A DNA stretch of 14,492 nucleotides, taken from positions 1,515 through 16,006 of the forward strand of contig JAQUZI010000012.1 in assembly GCA_028691405.1 (NCBI GenBank), in the 5' to 3' direction. The position numbers and the translations under genes were made by a program. The notes beneath the pieces were generated by a model. That model was not told where the DNA came from and searched no databases. It saw only the letters and a program-made list of their open reading frames with translations. Shown one piece after another: positions 1 to 7,207 of this stretch. How positions within the stretch are numbered: the stretch's first letter is position 1; each line of letters begins with the position of its first letter. This DNA comes from Minisyncoccota bacterium. GTDB lineage: Bacteria > Patescibacteriota > Minisyncoccia > UBA6257 > JAKLIH01.

Positions 1-219
1 TTATCAAAACAAAGTAAAAAAATAGAAATAAATTGAGATAGCAATTATACAATTGATAAAGATGAAAAAATTTATCGTTTGTTTGTTCAAAAACAACCAA
101 ATGTTGATTATGTTTTAAGTTTAAAAATAAATTATCCAAGTGATGTTAATGGGGTAAATGTTATTAATAAAAACATTAATATCAATAGTGATAAATTAAT
201 AGAAATAAAACTTGATTAG
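1..219 (+). CDS. C-terminal end of a DUF4012-like protein (partial)
   Basis: The window opens inside a reading frame that runs 72 codons to TAG at 217-219, with one in-frame TGA (34-36) read as Trp. The piece is polar, with no membrane segment. It contains YRLFVQKQPNVDYVLSLKIN, which resembles the C-terminal tails of the large DUF4012 proteins of Patescibacteria, where a 'LLVQKQ...LTIN' pattern precedes a loosely conserved end. That match is from memory and is short, so the family call is tentative. DUF4012 genes often lie near murJ-like genes in Parcubacteria, which fits the next gene starting 1 nt downstream. The function of the family is unknown; an envelope role is assumed from its usual N-terminal membrane anchor, which lies outside this window. 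Confidence 0.55.
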
Positions 220-220
220 T

Positions 221-1789
221 ATGAATTTTTTAAATAGAAAAACAAATACAGTTGAAAAATCAGCAATTATTATTGGTTTTTTTACATTGATCAGTAGTTT
301 TTTGGGTATTTTTCGAAATAGCTTATTAGCAAGTTATTTAGGGTCAGGGCGTAATATTGATATTTATTATGCTTCTTTTAGGATTCCTGATTTTATATTT
401 AATATTTTTATTATGGGGGCAGTAACAGCGGGTTTAATTCCTTTGTTTTCAAAATATATTCATACTAAAAAAGAAGAAGCAAGTGATTTTATTAATTCAG
501 TTATTCATATAATTTTAATTTTAAGTGCAGTGTTTGCTATAATTTTATCTATTTTTGCAGTACCAATTATAGATAAGCTGTTTAGCGGTATGGATCCAGC
601 TTCAAAATTAATGGTAGTGAGAATAACGAGGGTTATTATGTTGCAGCCAATTATATTAGGATTGTCAGCTATTTTAGGCAATGTGTTGCTAGTTTGTGAT
701 TTTGTTTTTTCTTTTGCATTAGCTCCTTTGTTATATAATTTAGGTATTATTTTTGGCATAGTGTTTTTATATCCTAAATTTGGGTTAATTGGATTAGGGT
801 ACGGCGTTGTTTTAGGGGCAATATTAAATCTGATTGTTAAGTTTGTGCCAATGCGTTTGACGGATATTAAAATATCTTTTGTTCCTTTTTATAAAATTAA
901 AAAATATATGAAGGAATTTGCTTCTTTGGTATTACCAAGAACAATGAGTGTAATAAATATACAAATTTTTTTATTTGTGGTTAATTATTTCACTTCGTTT
1001 TTGGAGGAAGGAAGACTGGGAATTTTTAATTTAGCCAATTCTTTTCAGGATTTACCACAAACAATTTTTGCAACTTCAATTGCAATGGCAGCTTTTCCTT
1101 TGTTGTCTAAAATGTATTACCAAAAAGATATATTAGGAATGAAGAGATTGTATGTTAAAAGCTTAAATCAAATAACTTTTATTATCTTATTAATTAGTTC
1201 TGGCTTGTTTGTATTAAGATATCCTTTGGTAAAAGTATTGTTGCATTATGGCCGTTTTGATATTGCAGGTATAAAAGTAACCGCAGATGTGTTGCAAATT
1301 ATGTCACTCGGATTGGTTTTTGCTGCTTTGTTATTGTTAAATCTTGATACTTTATTTGCTTTAAACGATATGATGACGCCACTTATAGCTAGTTTTATTG
1401 CTTATGGAATAGGCTCGGCTTTGATTGCTATTTGGTATAAAGATTTTGGTATTTTAGGAATTACTTTTGCAATGGTGATTGCAAATATGATATATTTTAA
1501 AATTATGATGTGGAAGATTGTTAAAATGCTTAAAATTGATGTTTATCCAATGACTGTAAAGATAATTAAAAATTTGTTAATTGCGGTTTTATCTGGTATA
1601 ATAGGCTTACTATCCTATAATTATTTTGGTCAATTTAGTGAAGGAAATTGGTTCAAATTCGCTGGATTTAGTTTGGTAATTCCGAGTTTAAGTATTTTAT
1701 TAGTTTATTTGCTATTAGCTAAACTATTTAAGTTCGAAGAATTAAATGATTTTTGAAAAATATTATATAATAAAATAAGAAGAATATAA
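221..1789 (+). CDS. murJ: MurJ/MviN lipid II flippase
   Basis: A 522-residue polytopic membrane protein with about 14 hydrophobic segments, the usual MurJ size and topology. MurJ moves lipid-linked peptidoglycan precursor across the cytoplasmic membrane for wall synthesis. The N-terminal region holds the family pattern LGIFRNSLLASYLG ... YYASFRIPDF, carrying conserved arginines of the central cavity, and LVLPRTMS ... ANSFQDLPQTIFATSIAMAAFPLLSK is typical of MviN proteins. The start is ATG 221, one base after the upstream TAG; an in-frame TTG at 212 is less likely because it lies inside the previous gene. A TGA at 1754-1756 is Trp, so the protein continues 11 more codons to TAA 1787-1789, whose last A is the first base of the lepA ATG. 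Its other three Trp codons are TGG, unlike most genes here. No Shine-Dalgarno sequence is visible. Confidence 0.95.
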
Positions 1790-3591
1790 TGGGAAATATA
1801 CGTAATTTTGTAATTATTGCTCATATTGATCATGGCAAATCAACTTTGGCAGATAGATTTTTAGAAATAACAAATACAATATCAAAATCTAAATTAGATC
1901 AACAGTTTTTAGATAAAATGTCTTTAGAAAAAGAAAAAGGCATTACAATTAAAATGCATCCTTGCCAAATGAAATATACTATTGATGGGGAGGAATATAT
2001 TTTAAATTTAATTGATACGCCTGGTCATGCTGATTTTAATTATGAAGTTTCAAGAGCATTGAAAGCAGTTGAAGGGGCAATTTTGTTGGTGGATGTCACT
2101 CAAGGAGTACAAGCCCAAACATTAGCCAATCTTTATTTAGCTCAAAATCAAGGGTTGAAAATAATTGGTTGTTTAAATAAAATTGATTTAACCTCTTTTA
2201 ATAAAGAAGAAGTTAAAAGAGATGTTTCTGATATTTTAAATATTGAAGAAAAAGATATTTTTATGGTTTCAGCTAAGACAGGTGAAGGAGTAGAAGAATT
2301 GTTAAGAGAAGTTGCTAAGGCAGTTGATGCACCTAAAGTTGAGGTTGAAAAACCTTTGAGAGCTTTAATATTTGATTCAAAATTTGATTCTTTTAGAGGT
2401 GTATTAGCTTATGTGAGGATTTTTGAGGGAGAAGTAAAGCCAGGAGATGATATATATTTAATGATGCAAAAAGAAAAATCAAAAGTTATAGAATGTGGTA
2501 TTTTTAATCCAGAATTAATTGTTACAGATGGGTTAAAGGCAGGAGAAGTTGGTTGAATTGCAACTGGTTTAAAAAATCCGGGAGTTGTTAAAGTAGGTGA
2601 TACAATTACTTTAAAAAAATACTCTGAAGATTCAGAAGTAGTTCCTTTGTCGGGATACAAAGAACCACAACCAATGGTATTTTCTGGTTTTTATCCAGAA
2701 AGCAATGATGAATTTGAAAATTTTGAAAAATCATTAGCAAAATTAAAATTAAATGATGCATCTTTTACATATGAGCCAGAAGCAAACGAAGCTTTAGGTA
2801 GAGGTTTTCGTTTGGGATTTTTAGGAATATTGCATTATGAAATTATTACTTTGAGATTACAAAGGGAATATGGTTTAAATTTAATTACAACCGTTCCAAT
2901 GGTTCCATACAAAATTGTGTTAAATAGTGGGGAAGAGCTTTTTGTTAACAAGCCAACTGATTTTCCTGATAATGGTAAGATTAAGTTGATTAAAGAGCCA
3001 TTTGTTGAATTAAAAATATTAGCACCAAGTAGATATTTAAATTCAATCATTAGTTTAATGCCAAACTTTAGAGCCATACAGACTCATCTAGAAACATTAC
3101 AAGGTGATTTAATATTAATAACATATGAATTGCCTTTATCAGAATTAATTTTAGATTTATATGATAGTTTGAAATCAGCAACACAAGGTTTTGCATCAAT
3201 GATTTATGATTTAATGGATTACAGGGAAACAGATGTTCAAAAACTAGATGTTTTGATTCATCATAACAAGGAAGAGAGTTTATCTTTTATTGTTCCAACT
3301 GAAAGAGCAGATAGAGAAGCAAGGAGATTAACAAGTAAATTAAAAGACATTATACCGCCACAATCTTTTTCTTTAGCTATTCAGGTAGCGCGTGATGGTT
3401 TGATTATATCCAGAGAAACAATTCCAGCAATGAAAAAAGATGTCACTGGTTATTTATATGGAGGAGATAGAACTAGAAAAATGAAATTGTGAAAGAAACA
3501 ACAACGGGGTAAAAAAAGATTGGCAGCAATGGGAACTGTTAATATTCCACCCGAGGTTTATCACAAACTGTTTTTAAACAAAAAAGATTAA
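1789..3591 (+). CDS. lepA: Elongation factor 4 (LepA) GTPase
   Basis: LepA/EF4 is a ribosome-associated translational GTPase, resembling EF-G, implicated in ribosome assembly and back-translocation. Read with UGA=Trp it has 600 residues, matching the usual size of about 600. G1 is AHIDHGKST (11-19), G3 is DTPGH (76-80) and G4 is NKID (130-133). The switch I segment reads LEKEKGITIK where the family usually has ERERGITIK. Two TGA codons, at 2554 (GEVGW) and 3490 (KLWKKQ), fall on conserved Trp positions and would split the gene under the standard code. The C-terminal domain (LYGGDRTRKMKLW, then a basic GKKR tail ending in KKD) is the LepA-specific domain. The ATG overlaps the murJ stop as TAATG, suggesting coupled translation. 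The next gene follows after 8 nt. Confidence 0.98.
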
Positions 3592-3599
3592 AGACTATT

Positions 3600-3974
3600 A
3601 TGGCTAATATGTTTAATAAAAAAATATTTAAATTTATTTTAATTGTTGGCTTGATAGGCTTGATTGTTTTTGGGATATATTATTTTGTTTTTAGAAAAGT
3701 AAATCAGAAAAAAAGAATTTTAGAAATGCAACTAAATATGTTAAGCAAAGAAATAGAATATTTAGAAAAAGAAAATCAAAACTTAAAAGAGGGTATTTTT
3801 AATTCTTCAAAAGAAGAGTATTACGAAAGAGAGGCGAGATTAAATTTAGGGTATAAGAAAGAAGGTGAAACAGCTGTTATTTTAAGCAGCACAACAACAA
3901 CTAAAGGTGAAATTTTAGAAGAAGTTAATGTTGATTTTTGAAGTAAGGTTAAAAATTGATTTAAGGACCTATAA
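3600..3974 (+). CDS. Septum formation initiator-like protein (FtsB/DivIC family)
   Basis: A small 124-residue bitopic membrane protein. A basic N-terminus (NKKIFK) leads into one transmembrane helix at about residues 11-33, followed by a Leu/Glu/Lys-rich coiled coil at about 35-65 and the segment YYEREARLNLGYKKEGETAVI, which is the hallmark of FtsB/DivIC-type septum formation initiators. Such proteins bridge early and late divisome components; the Patescibacterial versions are recognised by family only. TGA codons at 3939 and 3957 are Trp, giving the ending DFWSKVKNWFKDL, so the protein is 11 residues longer than a standard-code reading suggests. It lies 8 nt after lepA, and its stop is 4 nt before tRNA-Gly, so mRNA and tRNA probably share a transcript. 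Met4 (3609) is an alternative start. Confidence 0.82.
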
Positions 3975-3978
3975 TAAT

Positions 3979-4049
3979 GCGAGCGTGGTTCAATGGTAGA
4001 ATGTAACCTTCCCAAGGTTGAGACGGGAGTTCGATTCTCCTCGCTCGCT
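3979..4049 (+). tRNA. tRNA-Gly (anticodon CCC)
   Basis: A 71-nt cloverleaf. The 7-bp acceptor stem is GCGAGCG (3979-3985) with CGCTCGC (4042-4048), followed by discriminator T. The anticodon stem pairs TAACC with GGTTG around loop TTCCCAA, giving anticodon CCC at 4011-4013. The T arm is GGGAG-TTCGATT-CTCCT with one G-T pair. The discriminator U73 is usual for bacterial tRNA-Gly. CCA is not encoded, so a nucleotidyltransferase must add it. The RNA begins 4 nt after the septum-initiator stop and has no promoter with suitable spacing, so it is probably cut from the operon transcript. Confidence 0.97.
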
Positions 4050-4055
4050 CTTGTT

Positions 4056-4129
4056 GCCAGGGTAGCTGAGTTGGCTCAAGCAGCTGTTTCGTAAATAGCA
4101 GATCGCGAGTTCGAATCTCGCCCCTGGCT
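4056..4129 (+). tRNA. tRNA-Thr (anticodon CGT)
   Basis: A 74-nt cloverleaf, 6 nt after tRNA-Gly. The acceptor stem is GCCAGGG (4056-4062) with CCCTGGC (4122-4128), discriminator T. The anticodon stem GCTGT/ATAGC, with one G-T pair, closes loop TTCGTAA, giving anticodon CGT at 4090-4092, which reads ACG. The T arm is GCGAG-TTCGAAT-CTCGC. CCA is not encoded. ThrRS, the enzyme that charges this tRNA, is encoded about 1.1 kb downstream. Confidence 0.97.
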
Positions 4130-4155
4130 CATTTAAAAAATATTAAAAAAGCATT

Positions 4156-5091
4156 ATGGAAAACGAACAAAAACAAATTTATGATTTAATAATACTTGGA
4201 ACTGGTCCAGCTGGTATTACAGCTGCTATTTATGCAGATAGATATAATTTAAAAACAGCTATGATTGGTGAAGTTTTTGGTGGAACAGTAATGTATCCGC
4301 ATAAGATTAATAATTTTCCTTCTTATGATGAAATATCAGGTATGGATTTAATTAATAATTTTCGTAAACATATTGATAAGACTGAATGTGATTGTATTGA
4401 AGATCAAATTTCTAAAGTTAAAAAAGAAGATAATTTGTTTCATGTTTATCTTCGAAGAGGAGATGTATTAATAAGTAAAAATATATTGATAGGATTAGGC
4501 ACATTTAGAAGGAAATTAAATGTTAAAAATGAGGATAAATTTATTGGTAAAGGTGTTCATTATTGTGCTATATGCGATGCTGTTTTTTATAAAAACAAAG
4601 ATGTTGTAGTAGTTGGTGGTGGTGAGGGAGCTTCAATGGCGGTATTGTTATTAGCTGAGACTTGTAATAAAGTTTATCAAATTATTCGAGGGGATGAATT
4701 AAGAACAGCGCCAGATACAATTGAAAAATTAGAAAAATTAAATAACTATTCATTAATTAAAAACAATGAAATCGTTGAAATACAAGGAGAAATGTTGGTT
4801 AATAAAGTTTTGTTAAAAAATGAAGTAGATAATCAAAATGCAATTGATATTGACGGTGTGTTTATTGAAATTGGCGGAGCGCCAAATTCAGCGATTATAT
4901 CAGATTTAAATATTGATGTTGATGAAAAAGGATATATTAAGGTTGATACAACAATGAAAACTAATATTGATGGTATATGAGCAGGAGGAGATATTACTAA
5001 TATTGATGGTGATTTTAAACAGATTATTAATGCTTGTAGTCAAGGAGCAATAGCGGCTCATAATATATATAAAAATATGGATAAAAAATAG
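4156..5091 (+). CDS. trxB: Thioredoxin reductase-like FAD-dependent disulfide reductase
   Basis: A 311-residue protein of the low-molecular-weight thioredoxin reductase family, which passes electrons from a nicotinamide cofactor through FAD and a CxxC pair to thioredoxin. The N-terminal FAD motif GTGPAG is at 15-20, the redox pair CAIC at 137-140, the second dinucleotide motif GGGEGA at 154-159, and the C-terminal FAD motif (AGGDITN ... GAIAAHN) follows a TGA-encoded Trp (4978). The NADPH-phosphate motif HRRxxxR of classical enzymes is altered to I-R-G-D-E-L-R (177-183), losing the His and the second Arg, and the usual GGGxSA is GGGEGA. Cofactor preference may therefore differ (NADH or another donor), or the enzyme may belong to a related ferredoxin/flavodoxin-reductase branch. 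No thioredoxin gene is adjacent. The start ATG 4156 is 26 nt after tRNA-Thr. Confidence 0.88.
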
Positions 5092-5112
5092 GATACATAT
5101 ATTATTTTTTAT
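5081..5112 (+). terminator. All-A/T inverted repeat at the 3' end of trxB, possible weak terminator
   Basis: ATAAAAAATA (5081-5090) and TATTTTTTAT (5103-5112) are perfect 10-base reverse complements around a 12-nt loop spanning the trxB stop. The stem has no G-C pairs and no separate T tract, so it is at best a weak terminator. In such an AT-rich genome it may be chance. Its downstream arm runs into the -35 box of the thrS promoter. Confidence 0.22.
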
Positions 5113-5140
5113 TGAAATGTTTGTTAAATTATGGTATAAT
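5112..5140 (+). promoter_or_regulatory. Predicted sigma-70-type extended -10 promoter for thrS
   Basis: TTGAAA (5112-5117) lies exactly 17 nt upstream of a perfect TATAAT (5135-5140), and TGG immediately before it gives an extended -10. Transcription would start near 5147, leaving a leader of about 130 nt before the thrS ATG. It sits in the only long intergenic gap of the window and is the likely source of the thrS-leuS-lysS transcript. Confidence 0.72.
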
Positions 5141-5146
5141 TATTAA

Positions 5147-5277
5147 AATTAAAGTAACGTATATGTTGATTATTATTGGTAAAAAAGGAAGTGGATTTGA
5201 GAATATTACACCCGTTGGGGGTGGAAATATTTAAATTTTAGAAGCATATATTAATTAATGTTAAGTAAATAAATACT
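5147..5277 (+). promoter_or_regulatory. thrS 5' leader with a stem-loop at 5202-5231
   Basis: This is the untranslated leader between the predicted start site and the thrS ATG. A hairpin forms from AATATT (5202-5207) plus CACCC (5209-5213) pairing with GGGTG (5219-5223) plus AATATT (5226-5231), a total of 11 bp with a small asymmetric bulge and apical loop GTTGG. It is the most GC-rich patch outside the tRNAs. The T-rich stretch after it (TTTAAATTTT) is not a clean U-run, so simple termination is uncertain. A regulatory role, such as ThrRS autoregulation or attenuation, is inference. No T-box specifier or T-box sequence was found. Confidence 0.5.
5163..5234 (+). CDS. Possible 23-residue leader ORF upstream of thrS
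   Basis: ATG 5163 opens 23 codons ending in TAA (5232-5234). The peptide starts MLIIIGKKGSG and is rich in Gly and Ile. It lies wholly inside the predicted thrS leader, and its last third spans the stem-loop at 5202-5231. It has only one Thr codon, so it is not a classical threonine attenuator peptide. No Shine-Dalgarno sequence is visible, but none is visible for the real genes either. In a leader of this size such an ORF could easily be chance, so I rate it low. Confidence 0.25.
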   Translation: MLIIIGKKGSGFENITPVGGGNI

Positions 5278-7188
5278 ATGAAAGAAGAAAAAATGTCAAA
5301 AGAAGATAAAAAACTTGATGTAAAAAGACATTCTTTGGCTCATATTATGGCTTTAGCTTTGAAAAGAATTTATAAAAATGTTAGCTATGGTATTGGTCCA
5401 AGTAATGAATTTGGTTTTTATTACGATGTATTGACTAAAAAAACTATTAATGAAGATAGTTTAGTTTTGATTGAAGAAGAAATGAAAAAAATAATTAGCG
5501 AAGAAATATCTTTTGTGAAAAAAGAAGTTAAAATACCAGAGGCAATAAAGTTGTTTAAAGAATTAAAACAAGATTTTAAAGTGGAATTGTTGGAAGATTT
5601 AAAGACTTACGGAACAACCGATCAAAATGAGATTATTTCAATCAAGGATAAAAAAATGAAGAAAAAAGAAAAAGTTTCTTCTGTAACTTTATATATTTTA
5701 GGAAAAGTTAAAAAAGATGAGAGTATAAAAGAATTAATTAAAAATCAAGATATATTTATTGATTTATGTCGCGGACCACATATTAAAAATACAAGAGAAA
5801 TTGATCCTGAGTCATTTAAGATAAATCGTATTAGCGGTGCTTATTGAAGAGGAAGCGAAAAGAATCAAATGCTTAATAGGATTTATGGTGTAGCATTTAA
5901 TGATAAATATGATTTAGATGAATATTTGAAATTATTAGAAGAGGCTGAAAAAAGAGATCATAGAAAAATAGGCAAAGACTTAGATTTGTTTTCAATCGAT
6001 GACTATGTTGGTCCAGGTTTAGTTTTATGACATCCTAAATTATCTTTAATTCGTGAAGAAATAGAGCTGTATTGAAGAATGGAACATAGAAAAAGAGGAT
6101 ATCAGTATGTTTATACACCTCATATTGGTTTAGATAATTTATGAAAAGCATCTGGGCACTTAGCGACTTTTAAAGAAAATATGTATCCATCAATGGAAAT
6201 GGAAACTAAAGATAAAAATGAGAAATCAACTTATTATGTTAAACCAATGAGTTGTCCTTTTCATATCAGAATATATAAATCTAAATTACATAGTTATCAA
6301 GAATTACCAATAAGATATTGTGAGTTGGGAACATGTTATCGTTATGAAAATTCTGGAGTTTTGCATGGTATATTGCGACCAAGAGGATTTACACAAGATG
6401 ATGCTCATGTTATTTGTACAGAAGACCAGTTTGTTAGTGAGATAAATAATATTTTAGATTTTGCTTTAGACATCAATAAAGCTTTTGGTTTTAATAAATT
6501 AAATGTTTATTTATCAGTCAGAGAAGGCAAAAAGAAAGAAAAATATATTGGTGAAAAAAGAATATGAGATTTAGCAGAAAAAACATTAGAGGATGTTTTA
6601 AAATCTAGAGATGTATTGTATAAGAAAGATGTAGGTGGAGCTAAATTTTATGGACCATCAATTGATTTGAAAGCAGTAGATGCAATGGGAAGAGAATGAC
6701 AAGGAACAACAATACAGCTTGATATGAATTTACCAACTAAATTAGATATGAAATATATTGGTAGTGACGGAAAAGAACATACACCAATTATGTTACATCG
6801 TACTTTATTGGGATCAATGGAAAGATTTGTTGGTACTTTGATTGAGCATTATGCAGGAGCTTTTCCTTTGTGGCTATCTCCAACTCAAGTTGTTATTATT
6901 CCAATTAGTGAAAAAAATATTGAATATGCTAATTCAATAAAAACAATGTTGGTAAATAAAAATATTAGAGTTACTTTGGATGAAAGCAATGAGACTTTAG
7001 GCAAGAAGATAAGAGTTTCAGAAATGCAAAAAGTACCATACATTATTGTTGTTGGTCAAAAAGAAGAAGAGCATAAGATTATATCAGTCAGAGAAAGAAA
7101 ATTAGGTGATATTGGTAATTTTTCAATCAATGATTTTATTACTAAATTGGAAGATGAAATAACAAATAAAATAATAAAAGATAATTAA
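5278..7188 (+). CDS. thrS: Threonyl-tRNA synthetase lacking the TGS domain
   Basis: This class II synthetase charges tRNA-Thr. Read with UGA=Trp it has 636 residues; six TGA Trp codons (5845, 6028, 6073, 6142, 6565, 6697) sit with one TGG. The protein starts almost directly in the editing domain: HSLAH at 18-22, with CRGPH at 164-168 completing the site that removes mischarged serine. The N-terminal TGS domain of canonical ThrRS is absent. The catalytic core shows motif 2 (RPRGFTQDDAH, 367-377) and motif 3 (HRTLLGSMERF from 507); zinc ligands are likely Cys326, His377 and His507. The usual NCPGH around the Cys is SCPFH. The C-terminal anticodon-binding domain begins near PTQVVIIP. ATG 5278 is chosen as the start; Met6 (5293) is an alternative. 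leuS follows after 19 nt. Confidence 0.98.
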
Positions 7189-7207
7189 AAATATTAATTT
7201 TGCTTAT

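Noticed and set aside
3970..3975. TATAAT just before tRNA-Gly as a promoter
   Set aside because: It ends 3 nt before the mature tRNA, so transcription would start inside the tRNA, and no -35 stands 17 nt upstream. It overlaps the stop codon of the preceding gene.
5163..5234. Classical threonine attenuation peptide
   Set aside because: Only one Thr codon occurs in the 23-codon ORF, with no run of regulatory codons.
5147..5277. T-box riboswitch upstream of thrS
   Set aside because: No AGGGTGG-type T-box sequence, no specifier loop and no terminator/antiterminator pair; the leader is also too short.
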